Of a stretch of DNA of 64,000 nt, positions 26,715 to 35,960 are shown in pieces; positions within the stretch are counted from its first letter, which is position 1; every line of letters starts with the position of its first letter. This DNA comes from Campylobacter sp. (GTDB lineage: Bacteria > Campylobacterota > Campylobacteria > Campylobacterales > Campylobacteraceae), in the NCBI RefSeq assembly GCF_019423325.1, contig NZ_JAHZBQ010000001.1, forward strand, positions 1 through 64,000, written 5' to 3'. The notes under the pieces were generated by a model that was not told where the DNA came from, did not search any database, and saw only the letters and a program-made list of their open reading frames with translations. Made by a program: the position numbers and the translations under genes.

Positions 26715-27947
26715 TTGAAAAATCCCTTCCTATCGCTTAAATACTCAAATTTTAGAATTTATTGGATCGGGATGAACCTCTCGCTGATCGGTTCTTGGAT
26801 GCAAAGCGTCGCGCTGCCGTGGCTAGTGCTAAGCATAACCGCAGATGCTTTTAAAGTTAGCCTTGTAGCCGCGGCGCGGTTCTTGCCCGCGCTACTTTTC
26901 ACGCCGTTTTCCGGTGTACTGCTAGATAAGTTTAATCGCAAAAAGATCCTTCTACTTGCTCAAATAGGCATGGCGGTGACTGCCTCAATTTTCGCGGTTA
27001 TGAGCTTTTGCGAGCTATATTCTTTCGGCAAAATTTTATTTTGCGCTTTTGCAAGCGGCATCTTTACCAGCATGGATGCCCCGAGCCGTCAGTCGATGGT
27101 AAAAGACCTCATCGATTCGCCCCGCGATCTAGCCAACGCCATAGCGTTAAATTCTATGTCCTTCAACGTCGCTCGTATTGCAGGACCCGCACTTGCGGGG
27201 ATCGTGATGGCGCTGTGGGGCGTGGGCTTTTGCTTTTTATTCAACGCGCTTAGCTTTTTAGGCATCATCGTTTCGCTGTTTTTCATCAGAATTCCGCCAT
27301 CCGCTACTACGCTATCTAGCAGAAGCGGAGGCGTTTTTGCCTCGATCGGTGCTGGAATTTCGTATGTATCGCACAAAAAAATTCTAAGCGAGCTAATGAT
27401 AATAGTGCTTATCGTAGCGACGCTGGTGCCAAATTACAACGTAACGATCTCGACGCTTGTTAAGCTTAGCCTGGGCGCGGATGAGCGAAGCTTTGGATAT
27501 TTGATGTCGGCTCTAGGCGTGGGGGCCTTTTGTGGCGCGCTTTTCGTAGCAGTTTTTGATAAACTTGGCATCCGCAAAATCAGATCGTGCGCGATCGCTA
27601 TGGGAGCGAGCTTAGCTCTTACTGGGGCTGCGAATTCCTTCGCATGGGCTGCGGCAGGGCTTGCCGTAACTGGGTTTCTTTTCGTAATCACAAACTCAAG
27701 CATTAACTCCACCGTGCAAATGCACGTAAGCAACGAATTTCGCGGGCGCGTGCTTAGCTTATACGCGCTATTTTTAATAGGTAGTACGCCATTTGGAGCG
27801 CTCATATCGGGCTTTTTTACCGAGTTATTAGGCGCTCGCGTAGCCCTTGCAATCTGCGGTGCAATTAGCATTTTGCTACTGCTGGCGCTATTTTACGGCT
27901 TTAAAATACGGCGCAGGACGCATTTTATCTTTCGAGATAAAGTCTAA
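26715..27947 (+). CDS. MFS transporter of the EntS/DHA3 type
   Basis: 410 residues with about 12 membrane helices. The start S-N-F-R-I-Y-W-I-G, the G-S-W-M-Q segment in helix 1 and D-K-F-N-R-K-K in the first cytoplasmic loop are typical of the EntS-like exporters (MFS_3/DHA3). It probably exports a small molecule; substrate unknown. TTG 26715 is the start, with AAAAGG upstream. It lies 86 bases before the phs genes on the same strand and may or may not share their transcript. Confidence 0.8.
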   Translation: MKNPFLSLKYSNFRIYWIGMNLSLIGSWMQSVALPWLVLSITADAFKVSLVAAARFLPALLFTPFSGVLLDKFNRKKILLLAQIGMAVTASIFAVMSFCELYSFGKILFCAFASGIFTSMDAPSRQSMVKDLIDSPRDLANAIALNSMSFNVARIAGPALAGIVMALWGVGFCFLFNALSFLGIIVSLFFIRIPPSATTLSSRSGGVFASIGAGISYVSHKKILSELMIIVLIVATLVPNYNVTISTLVKLSLGADERSFGYLMSALGVGAFCGALFVAVFDKLGIRKIRSCAIAMGASLALTGAANSFAWAAAGLAVTGFLFVITNSSINSTVQMHVSNEFRGRVLSLYALFLIGSTPFGALISGFFTELLGARVALAICGAISILLLLALFYGFKIRRRTHFIFRDKV

Positions 27948-28033
27948 GCCAAAAGCTGCATTATCAAAATTAACCTTATTTTTACGATGAAGCTTTAGAA
28001 TTCCTACCAAAAATTTAAAGGTAAGGAGTTTTT

Positions 28034-30298
28034 ATGAATAGACGAAATTTCTTAAAAAGCACCGCCGCGATCGGCACGCTAGCGACGTTAAATCTAAATT
28101 TAAACGCTAGCGCGGTTACAGGCGGGACGGAAAAGAAAGTCGCCAGCGTCTGCGAGATGTGCTCCTCGCGCTGTCCTATCGAGGTGACCGTCAAAGACGG
28201 CCGCGGCGCTCTTATCGAGGGCAACCACAGGTTTGCAAACAAAACCTCCGTCTGCGCGCGCGGAGGCGCGGGCATAAATCAGCTCTACGACGATCAGAGG
28301 CTCATTAAGCCGCTCATTCGCGTAGGCGAGCGCGGCGAGGGCAAATTTAGAGAAGTAAGCTGGGACGAGGCGCTTAAAATTTGCGCGCAGAGGCTAGACG
28401 AGATTTCACAAAAATACGGCCCGCAAAGCGTAGTTTTTACCTCTAAAACGGGCGAGCACCATACTCAGATGATGAATTTCGCCTGTGCCTACGGCAGTCC
28501 GAACATCTACTCGCACTGGTCCTGTTGCCCGGTCACCTACAATATCGCCGTGCCGCACACTTTCGGCGCCAATATGCAAAGAGACTACGGCGACGCAAAA
28601 TATATCGTAAATTTCGGCCACAATCTTTTTGAGGGCATCGACATCTCAAAAACCAAAAAGCTCGCAAAAGCCGCGAGCAGAGAGGACGTAAAGCTTTTGG
28701 TGCTCGATCCGCGCTTCAGTACCGTAGCTTCCAAGGCAGACGAGTGGTTGCCGATAAAGCCGGGAACCGACGCGGCGTTTTTGATGGCGCTAATCCACGT
28801 CTGGCTGCGCGATAACAAATACGACAAAAAATTTATCGAACAATACGCCGTGGGGCTAGAGGAGCTAAAGCAGTCCGTGAAGGATACGACGCCGCTTTGG
28901 CAGGAGGGCATTACGGGGATCAAAGCAGACAAAATCGAGCGCATCGCAAATGAAATTTACGCCGCGGCTCCAGCCGTCGTAATCGACTGGGGTCATAAAA
29001 CCACGACTGCCAAAGCCGAATACGTCCGCACGCGCGCCATCGCAATCGCAAACGCGCTGATGGGAAACGTCGAGAAAAAGGGCGGAATTTACTTTTCTAA
29101 AGACTCTAAAACCTTCAACACGCTTTGCAAAGAGGATCTATTCCCTACCATCTCAAACCCGGATAAAGGCTTTAAAATTCCAAAGACCGCGCGCATCGAC
29201 GGCTGCGGCGAAGAAGGTAGCGAAAATTTCTTCGTGCCACGCAAACACGGCGTTTTAATGCAGATCGCGCCTACGATTTTAAGCGAAAAGCCTTACCCTG
29301 TAAAAGGCTGGGTCAGCACGCGCTTTAACCACCTCATCAACGTTGCGGGCGTGGATAAGAGCGTAGAGGCGATCAAAAAGCTAGACTTCGTGCTCGCAAT
29401 CGACGTATATATGAGCGACTTCGCGTGCTTAGCTGACGTGATCTTGCCCGAATCCACATATTTGGAGCGCGACGAGTCGATTCAAAATAAAGGCGGCACC
29501 GCGCCTGGATTTGTGATGCGAAACAAAGCCGTTGAGCCGGTGGGCGATACGAAGTGCGGCTATGAAATTTTTAGAGAGCTTGCGAGGGTGATGAAGATCG
29601 ATAAGGACTACACCTGGAACAACATCGACGAATACCGCATGCAGCAAGCCAAAGGCAACGCTGAGCTGATCGCAAATTTAATCAAAAACGGCTACGTAAG
29701 CTACAAGGTGCCGAAGCTATACTACCGAGAGCCGAAGCTCGTGGCTAAATTTATCGATAAATATCCTGCCGCGGCGGAGTTCGTGGACGAAAACGGCGAG
29801 ATGAGCTCGCAGATGAAATTTAAAACCCCGAGCGGCAAGATCGAGCTTTTCGCGCCGAAAGTGGAGGAGCTTTTCGCGGGATACGGCTGCTTAAACACCG
29901 AGGGTATGGACGTATTCGGCGGGCACAAATACTGCCTAATGACCGGCAAGACCGCGCTTCACACCAACGGCCATACTCAAAATGTCAAAATTTTAAACGA
30001 TATGATGAGCGAATCGCCGGTTTGGATCAGCCCTGCTTCTGCAAAAGCGGAGGGGCTAAAGACGGGCGATGTCGTGAAGCTTAAAAATAAATTCGGCGAG
30101 CAAAAGGCTAAAATTTTCGTCACGCAAGGCATCAGAGACGATTGCCTATTTTTATACCACGGCTTTGGGCACGTAAGCCCCGGGCTAAAGCGCACGAACG
30201 GCATAGGCACGAACCAAAGCGTCCTTCTCGATCCCGCTGCGGGTCCTGTGGTAAGCACGATGGTAACCAACGTCGGCGTCGATATAGTTAAAATTTAA
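28034..30298 (+). CDS. phsA: Thiosulfate/polysulfide reductase catalytic subunit (molybdopterin)
   Basis: 754 residues. A Tat signal (R-R-N-F-L-K, residues 3-8) sends the folded protein to the periplasm. The [4Fe-4S] ligands are C40, C43, C47 and C74, and the segment S-H-W-S-C-C-P-V (C164/C165) supplies the likely Mo-ligating cysteine. The family is the PhsA/PsrA branch of the DMSO-reductase superfamily: it reduces thiosulfate or polysulfide to sulfide at the end of anaerobic electron transport. phsB and phsC follow at once. An AAGGAG site precedes the ATG. Confidence 0.88.
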   Translation: MNRRNFLKSTAAIGTLATLNLNLNASAVTGGTEKKVASVCEMCSSRCPIEVTVKDGRGALIEGNHRFANKTSVCARGGAGINQLYDDQRLIKPLIRVGERGEGKFREVSWDEALKICAQRLDEISQKYGPQSVVFTSKTGEHHTQMMNFACAYGSPNIYSHWSCCPVTYNIAVPHTFGANMQRDYGDAKYIVNFGHNLFEGIDISKTKKLAKAASREDVKLLVLDPRFSTVASKADEWLPIKPGTDAAFLMALIHVWLRDNKYDKKFIEQYAVGLEELKQSVKDTTPLWQEGITGIKADKIERIANEIYAAAPAVVIDWGHKTTTAKAEYVRTRAIAIANALMGNVEKKGGIYFSKDSKTFNTLCKEDLFPTISNPDKGFKIPKTARIDGCGEEGSENFFVPRKHGVLMQIAPTILSEKPYPVKGWVSTRFNHLINVAGVDKSVEAIKKLDFVLAIDVYMSDFACLADVILPESTYLERDESIQNKGGTAPGFVMRNKAVEPVGDTKCGYEIFRELARVMKIDKDYTWNNIDEYRMQQAKGNAELIANLIKNGYVSYKVPKLYYREPKLVAKFIDKYPAAAEFVDENGEMSSQMKFKTPSGKIELFAPKVEELFAGYGCLNTEGMDVFGGHKYCLMTGKTALHTNGHTQNVKILNDMMSESPVWISPASAKAEGLKTGDVVKLKNKFGEQKAKIFVTQGIRDDCLFLYHGFGHVSPGLKRTNGIGTNQSVLLDPAAGPVVSTMVTNVGVDIVKI

Positions 30299-30308
30299 GG
30301 GAGCGGTT

Positions 30309-30875
30309 ATGAAAAAACTCATAATGATTCACGACGAAAATTTATGTATAGGTTGCCAAGCCTGTTCGGTTGCGTGCAGGAACGAAAACGGCGTGCCTAG
30401 CGGCGTTTATAGGCTGCAGGTTCACGGCAAAACAAGCGGCGTTTTTCCAAATTTAAAGCTCGATTATTCGCGCGCCAGCTGCGTTATGTGCGAGGATAGC
30501 CCCTGCGTGGACGTCTGCCCTACGGGAGCGAGCTTTAAAACCAAAGACGGCGTAACGCTCATAGACGAGAGACTTTGCGTCAGCTGCAAATACTGCATCC
30601 TGGCCTGTCCTTACGACGCCAGATTTGTCGATCCTATCACTCACGCCATCGGCAAATGCACCTTTTGCTACACAAACCGCACGAGCAAAGGCTTGCAGCC
30701 TGCCTGCGTGAGCGTGTGTCCGACCGACGCTTTAGTTTTCGGCGACGTAAACGACGCAGGCTCAGGGGTAAACAAGCTGCTAGCCAAAACGAGCGTAGAA
30801 TATCCGAAAGCGTATCTAAACACCAAACCGCGCCTAGCGAATATCAAAAACAAAAAAGGAGGACGCTATGAATAA
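30309..30875 (+). CDS. phsB: Four-cluster ferredoxin-like electron-transfer subunit
   Basis: 188 residues with four cysteine groups: C-I-G-C-Q-A-C-x3-C, C-V-M-C-x4-C-x3-C-P, C-V-S-C-K-Y-C-x3-C-P and C-T-F-C ... A-C-V-S-V-C-P. It therefore holds four [4Fe-4S] clusters and passes electrons between the NrfD-type membrane subunit and PhsA. It has no signal peptide, so it is presumably carried across with PhsA by the Tat system. It overlaps phsC by eight bases. Confidence 0.9.
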   Translation: MKKLIMIHDENLCIGCQACSVACRNENGVPSGVYRLQVHGKTSGVFPNLKLDYSRASCVMCEDSPCVDVCPTGASFKTKDGVTLIDERLCVSCKYCILACPYDARFVDPITHAIGKCTFCYTNRTSKGLQPACVSVCPTDALVFGDVNDAGSGVNKLLAKTSVEYPKAYLNTKPRLANIKNKKGGRYE

Positions 30876-31839
30876 TATGTGGGGCGATATGAGCCAATAT
30901 TCTGAAATTTACTGGCCTTGGCCGATTGCGATTTATCTATTTTTGGCGGGTCTTAGCGCGGGGGCGACGATGGTGGCGCTTTTAGTTAAATGGAATCGCC
31001 ACGAAAGCGAGCAAAATTCCATCTGGGATGCGATGATTAGAGCAGGTGCGATCACGGCGCCGCTTACGATCTGCGCGGGGCTTTTGCTCTTGATCTTTGA
31101 TCTGGGCAAGCCATTTAGCTTTTATCTTTTGCTGATCAAATTTAACTTCGGCTCGGTGATGAGTCTCGGCGTTTTGGCGCTTTTGATCTACGTGCCGTTT
31201 AGCTTTGTATTTGCGCTATGCGTATTCGGCGAGGAAATTTGCAAATTTAAACTACTTGCGTTCCTGCGACCTATCGTAAATTTGCTAAGCTCGTTCGCCA
31301 AGGCTTCCAAAGCTTTCGAGCGAGTTTTGTTTATCCTTGCTCTTTGCGTGGGCGCATATACGGGCTTTTTGTTAAGCGCGGTGATGAAAATTTCGCTTTG
31401 GAATACTCCGGTACTGCCGATTTTATTTCTGCTATCCGGCTTTTCCAGCGGCATCGCGGCGAGCATTTTAGTGGGACTTCTGTTTTTTAAAGGCTCGTTA
31501 AACAAAGATAGCATAAAATACCTTTTGGTGCTTGATCTGCGCGCGATACTCTTTGAAATTCCGCTTTTATTCATTCTGTTTGTCGGGATGTATTTTGAGG
31601 GCGGCACTAGCGCGCTTGCGGCACAGCAGGCTTTAACGCACGAGGTTTACGGTAAAATTTTCTGGATCGGCGTTTTAGGCACGGGGCTCATCGCTCCGAT
31701 CATTATCGCCTTTACGGCGCTGAAAAATCACGCCTACAAGCCTGCGTTTATAGTTTTAAATTCTTTCGTCGTGCTTTGCGGCGTCATTCTGCTTCGTTAC
31801 TACATCGTATATGCGGGGCAAATTTGCACGGGAGCGTAG
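30868..31839 (+). CDS. phsC: NrfD/PsrC-type quinol-oxidising membrane subunit
   Basis: 323 residues with eight to nine hydrophobic helices. The start Y-W-P-W-P-I-A-I-Y-L-F-L-A-G-L-S-A-G-A is the NrfD/PsrC signature, forming the menaquinol site at the periplasmic face. It anchors PhsAB and feeds it electrons. The AAAGGAGG site lies inside the end of phsB. Confidence 0.88.
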   Translation: MNNMWGDMSQYSEIYWPWPIAIYLFLAGLSAGATMVALLVKWNRHESEQNSIWDAMIRAGAITAPLTICAGLLLLIFDLGKPFSFYLLLIKFNFGSVMSLGVLALLIYVPFSFVFALCVFGEEICKFKLLAFLRPIVNLLSSFAKASKAFERVLFILALCVGAYTGFLLSAVMKISLWNTPVLPILFLLSGFSSGIAASILVGLLFFKGSLNKDSIKYLLVLDLRAILFEIPLLFILFVGMYFEGGTSALAAQQALTHEVYGKIFWIGVLGTGLIAPIIIAFTALKNHAYKPAFIVLNSFVVLCGVILLRYYIVYAGQICTGA

Positions 31840-31859
31840 TATCGCTCCCGATTTAGGGA

Positions 31860-32519
31860 GTGAGTTTGAAAATTTTACTTTTAGAAGACGATTTTGAATA
31901 CAGAAGCAGCGTAAGCGAGTATCTGCAGGAGCTGGGCTACGAGGTGGACGAATGCGAAAGCGGCGACGCAGCCTGCGATAAGATCGCCGCGAATGCCTAC
32001 CACTTGCTGATTTTAGACATCAAGGTGCCGGAGGTTTCGGGCGAAGAGGTGCTCAAATACGCGCGCAGCCTCGGCCTCAACACTCCCGTGATGATGATGA
32101 CCTCGCTCGGCGACATCGACGATTTGAGCCAGTGCTACGAACTAGGCTGCAACGAATATCTAAAAAAGCCCTTCCACCTAGCCGAGCTTAAATTTAGAGT
32201 AAGCGAGCTGATGCGAAAGTATTTCGGCGACGAAAAGGGCGCCGTCAAGATCGCAGATAAATTTTACTACTTCGCAAATTTAAAAATTTTAAAACGCGCG
32301 GACGAAGAGATATCGCTAAGCGCCAAAGAGATCAAGATTATAGAATTTCTGCTCGCCAATATCAAAAGGTTCGTTAGCGTCGATGAACTCATCGCCGATG
32401 TGTGGGACGGCGAGGCGGGCAGCGTCGATGTGCGCGTGCATATCAGCAACCTCCGCGCCAAAACGAGCAACGATTTCATCCTCTCCAGCCGCGGACTCGG
32501 ATATAAGATCAATGCTTAA
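31860..32519 (+). CDS. OmpR-family response regulator
   Basis: 219 residues. Receiver domain with acidic pair E9-D10-D11 and phosphorylation site D53 (L-I-L-D-I-K-V-P), switch residues T/S and K-K-P, then a winged-helix DNA-binding domain (about 125-217) with V-D-V-R-V-H-I-S-N-L-R-A-K. Start is GTG 31860 (TTG two codons later is possible). It lies 20 bases after phsC and overlaps the kinase by eight bases, so it probably regulates phsABC or responds to the same sulfur electron acceptors; that link is inference. Confidence 0.88.
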   Translation: MSLKILLLEDDFEYRSSVSEYLQELGYEVDECESGDAACDKIAANAYHLLILDIKVPEVSGEEVLKYARSLGLNTPVMMMTSLGDIDDLSQCYELGCNEYLKKPFHLAELKFRVSELMRKYFGDEKGAVKIADKFYYFANLKILKRADEEISLSAKEIKIIEFLLANIKRFVSVDELIADVWDGEAGSVDVRVHISNLRAKTSNDFILSSRGLGYKINA

Positions 32520-33630
32520 AGGGTTTAAATTTACGCTTTTTAGCGCGATTTTCATCATCGGCGCCTTTATAAGCGAGAGCCTTTATATCATCTATTTAAA
32601 CTCCAAAATCGAGGAGGGCGCCGACGTCGCCGAGCTGATACAAAAAAGCGGCGAAGCCCTAGCCGGCGCGGATCTGAATCTAAAAGACGAGCTCATCTAC
32701 GACTACGCGATCCTAAATGCAAACGGCGAAATTTTAAGATCAAACCTAAGCGTGCAGCCGCCGGATTTTGCGTTTATCACGCTGAAATTCGGCGGGCGAG
32801 TGTTTTTCAAGCGCCATTTTCTGCATGAGGGCAAGCTGCATTTTTTCGTCATCTCAAAAAAGATAAGCTACGCAAAGATAGAATTTATCGCGATCTCTAC
32901 GATCTTTATCACGATTTTCGTAGCGCTCATCATCGCACTGTTTAACTACAAAATCATAAAAAATTTCTACGCGCAGCAAAGCAACCTCATCAAGGCGTTT
33001 TTCAACGACGCGATGCACGAGCTAAAGACCCCTCTGGGCGTCGCGCTCATCAACACCGAGATGCTTGGGTTGCGCGACAAACACACTGCGCGTATCAAAT
33101 CCGCACTCAAGCAGATGGTAATTACTTACGAGGACGTGGAGTACTTCATCAAAAGCGGCAAGATGAGCTTAAAAAGCCGCCGCATCGATATGAGCGAGTT
33201 TTTGGGCGCTAGGATAAATTTCATCTATCTGGTCGCAAAAAGCAAAAACATAAGCCTGCAATCGCGAATAGCGCCCGACGTGAGCGTTTTTATGGACGAA
33301 ACCTCGCTAATGCGCCTCATCGACAATACCCTAAGCAATGCCATAAAATACTCGCGCCCCGGCGGCAAGATCATCATCGGGCTGGAAAAGGGGGTGAGCA
33401 TAGCGGTCTTTAGCGTGCAGGACTTCGGCATCGGCATAAAGGATACGAGCGCGATCTGGGAGAGATACTCGCGCGAAAACGCGGCTCTTGGCGGATTCGG
33501 CCTCGGGCTAAACATAATCGATAAAATTTGCAAGCGCTACGGCATCGCAAAAAGCGTCAGCTCGAAGCTCGGTGAGGGCAGCACCTTTTGCTACAAAATC
33601 CCGCTGTTTAAGCAGAAGCTTTTGGATTAA
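32512..33630 (+). CDS. Sensor histidine kinase paired with the phs-linked regulator
   Basis: 372 residues from ATG 32512, inside the end of the regulator gene. Two membrane helices (7-27 and 125-146) enclose a periplasmic sensor of about 95 residues. H169 lies in the H-box N-D-A-M-H-E-L-K-T-P; the ATPase domain shows D-N-T-L-S-N-A-I-K-Y, D-F-G-I-G-I and G-G-F-G-L-G-L. No HAMP domain is evident between the second helix and the H-box. The small periplasmic sensor next to a periplasmic reductase fits sensing of a sulfur compound. Confidence 0.88.
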   Translation: MLKGFKFTLFSAIFIIGAFISESLYIIYLNSKIEEGADVAELIQKSGEALAGADLNLKDELIYDYAILNANGEILRSNLSVQPPDFAFITLKFGGRVFFKRHFLHEGKLHFFVISKKISYAKIEFIAISTIFITIFVALIIALFNYKIIKNFYAQQSNLIKAFFNDAMHELKTPLGVALINTEMLGLRDKHTARIKSALKQMVITYEDVEYFIKSGKMSLKSRRIDMSEFLGARINFIYLVAKSKNISLQSRIAPDVSVFMDETSLMRLIDNTLSNAIKYSRPGGKIIIGLEKGVSIAVFSVQDFGIGIKDTSAIWERYSRENAALGGFGLGLNIIDKICKRYGIAKSVSSKLGEGSTFCYKIPLFKQKLLD

Positions 33631-33635
33631 AACGG

Positions 33636-33685
33636 CGCGCGAAATTTAGGCGTAAATTTTAAAATTTAGAAGTAGAATTCGCGCG
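33636..33685. terminator. Imperfect inverted repeat between convergent genes
   Basis: CGCGCGAAATT (33636-33646) and AATTCGCGCG (33676-33685) can pair with one bulged A around a loop of about 29 bases. It lies between the kinase and a minus-strand gene, the right place for termination of both, but it has no clean T-run. Confidence 0.3.
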
Positions 33686-33723
33686 GCTATCGGGCTTTTT
33701 AAAATTTTGTTTTAGCACGGTTT

Positions 33724-34485
33724 TCAGCCGCCTTTTGCCTCTCTACTACCTAAATAATATTCTTCCAATGGATAATTTAGATTTCCGCAGTTGTCCAGCT
33801 CAAAACCCTGTTTTATATCAAACGACGCCTTGTTTCTTTCCTGATAATATTCTTTGATTTTTTCAGAAAAATTCATTCTATCAAATAGGTATTCGGAATG
33901 GTTGCGTTGTATATAATTTTTATAAATTAAAACAAACTTATCTAACAATATATGAATATTTGGTCCTTTGTAAGCGCCATCTAGAATAATTATCGGTCTA
34001 TCAAACCCGGCACTCATATCATTTAAATTTATCTTTATAGATTTCTTTGGGTCGGTTTTTTTAGCCTTTAATTTATTCATAAAAATTTCCTCAAACGTCT
34101 CATTATTATCATGATGCTTTTTTAATACTTCAAACCAATTAGATAAATTTATGTTCTCTAGTTCATAGTATGCAATTTCATATGAGCTACGCCAAGAACT
34201 GCCATAGGCGTAGGTCCTATAATCATTGATCATTTGCTCTAGTTTTAGATCATAATCCAAATACTGCCCTATTGCTCTTTTATACAGCTCCTCTCTCGGT
34301 AAAATTCTATCCTCTTTTAGGCAATATCCTTGCTTATATTTGTTGTAATCGGGGAGGGAAACCACGGCGAAGCCTCGCGAAGTGGAGTAATCGGGAATTA
34401 TACGAATAAATGCGGCGCAAAGTATCGTCGCCAGAAGCGGCACGCCTACTAACGCTTTAAATTTAGCGGAATTATAAAATTTCAT
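33724..34485 (-). CDS. Hypothetical signal-anchored protein
   Basis: 253 residues from ATG 34485, chosen over an upstream start at 34578 because AAAAGGAG lies just before it. A hydrophobic segment at about 10-27 would export or anchor the protein; the rest is polar and tyrosine-rich, with many helices and no recognised motif. It follows the Cache-domain gene on the same strand after 126 bases. Function unknown. Confidence 0.55.
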   Translation of the reverse strand: MKFYNSAKFKALVGVPLLATILCAAFIRIIPDYSTSRGFAVVSLPDYNKYKQGYCLKEDRILPREELYKRAIGQYLDYDLKLEQMINDYRTYAYGSSWRSSYEIAYYELENINLSNWFEVLKKHHDNNETFEEIFMNKLKAKKTDPKKSIKINLNDMSAGFDRPIIILDGAYKGPNIHILLDKFVLIYKNYIQRNHSEYLFDRMNFSEKIKEYYQERNKASFDIKQGFELDNCGNLNYPLEEYYLGSREAKGG

Positions 34486-34611
34486 ACCGACGCTCCTTTT
34501 AAAATTTAAAATTTCAGCGCAAATTCCCGCGATCTTGCGATTAAATTTAAAACGCTCGTCGTCGTCGCTACGAAACAAACAAGCGATAGGCGCCTAAATT
34601 TAACCTCGCCG

Positions 34612-35430
34612 CTAGCCTTCGCGGTGCAAAATTATATAGCCCAGCTTCGTGCCGTTTTCGTCCGAAAACGCCCGCACGTAAAAATAATGCCCGTCCTTTT
34701 TGATAAAGCTCTGCGCCCCAAAATCAAGCGTCGCCAAAATCGACAAAACGTCGTAATCCGGCGCGCTATTTACGACGATAAAGTCCTTGATAACGCCTAT
34801 TTTATCGTAAAAGCAGTCGGTCTCGAACCTCTTATCTACGAGGATAAAAATATCGTTTCCCATGCGGTTGATCTGCGCGATGACGTGCTCGAAATCGAGC
34901 ATTATCTCGGCGCTTCCGATAAATTTGCCCTCGCTAAAAACCGGCGAAATTCCGCGCATAAAAACCCCACACCGCCCCATCTCGACGAGCGCTTTGGGAA
35001 GCAGGCTTTGACGGATCTGCAAAAGCGAATGGCGAAACGAGCTCAGATCGTCGTTGTAAAATTCGTCGCTCCAGCTCCTAGCCAGGCTTCTGGTGTTTTG
35101 CGTATGAAAATGTATCTTCACGCCCGTATAAAAGGGCACTGCGCTTAAGATATCTTTGTATTTTTTCGTCACGTCCATGCACTCGCCGTGTTTGCCGCTT
35201 TCGAAGCAGCGCACCACGTCGCTGTTTTGCGACAAAATCAGCGAGATCGCAAAGGCGTTTAGCTTCTCTTCGTCCACGATCTTTTCAAATAGGCTCGCGC
35301 TAAAATCGAACTGCTGCTTGATTTTTATCTCGTTTTCCTCGCTTTTAAAGCGCAGATAAAATGCAAAGGTGGCGACGCAGCAAGCAAGCGCGAAAAGACT
35401 TAGGTATTTTTTGGATCGCGCGCCTATCAT
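34612..35430 (-). CDS. Stand-alone Cache-type sensor domain protein
   Basis: 272 residues: one N-terminal membrane helix (about 8-25) and a large periplasmic domain. Its D-F-S-A-S-L-F-E-K-I helix, V-E-M-G-R-C-G-V-F-M-R-G-I-S-P-V-F and F-I-G-S-A-E-I-M-L-D-F match the double-Cache (PDC) sensor fold of chemoreceptors and sensor kinases. It stops at the end of the sensor: there is no second helix, HAMP, kinase or methyl-accepting part. Either it is a binding protein working with a partner or a receptor that has lost its output. It overlaps the HIT gene by four bases. Confidence 0.65.
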   Translation of the reverse strand: MIGARSKKYLSLFALACCVATFAFYLRFKSEENEIKIKQQFDFSASLFEKIVDEEKLNAFAISLILSQNSDVVRCFESGKHGECMDVTKKYKDILSAVPFYTGVKIHFHTQNTRSLARSWSDEFYNDDLSSFRHSLLQIRQSLLPKALVEMGRCGVFMRGISPVFSEGKFIGSAEIMLDFEHVIAQINRMGNDIFILVDKRFETDCFYDKIGVIKDFIVVNSAPDYDVLSILATLDFGAQSFIKKDGHYFYVRAFSDENGTKLGYIILHREG

Positions 35431-35798
35431 CTGAATTCCATCTTTAAATTTGCCGCTAAAACCTCTGCGAATTCGCTAAATTCCGGCAGATCGAGCTTAC
35501 CGTTTCGCATCTTTTTACCCCAAACGGACTCTGGGAAAAAACTGTCGTTTTTAAAGCGCGCTTGGACGTGAAAATGCACGCGCGGCACGTAGTTAGCGAA
35601 GCTTGCGATATTGATTTTATCGGGCGCGTAAAACTCCCGCAGGCTCTTTTCGCACTGAAGCACGGCACGCCACAGATGCGCCAACGTCGCCTCGTCGCAG
35701 TCGCTAAGCTCTTTAAATTTCGCCTTCGTAAAGACCTTCACCCACGGCACTTCGTGCTCCTCGCGCTGTACGTAAATCATCTCATCTTCGTAAATCAT
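35427..35798 (-). CDS. HIT-family hydrolase
   Basis: 123 residues from ATG 35798, which has AAGGAG upstream, whereas the more distal start does not. The histidine triad appears as R-V-H-F-H-V-Q-A near the C-terminus, followed by a Phe-rich tail instead of the more usual W. It likely acts on nucleoside phosphoramidates or dinucleotides. It overlaps the Cache gene by four bases, an unexpected pairing. Confidence 0.75.
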   Translation of the reverse strand: MIYEDEMIYVQREEHEVPWVKVFTKAKFKELSDCDEATLAHLWRAVLQCEKSLREFYAPDKINIASFANYVPRVHFHVQARFKNDSFFPESVWGKKMRNGKLDLPEFSEFAEVLAANLKMEFR

Positions 35799-35960
35799 CG
35801 CTTCTCCTTGAAAACGGAATTTTAATGCAAAGCCCATTAAAGCTCGGTAAATTCCTCTTACATAAATAATATACTAAAATACATTAATTAAATATATCTA
35901 TAAAATCTCGATATGTTCGTGATTTTTATGTTATAATTCTATCTTTTAAAAGGAATATAT

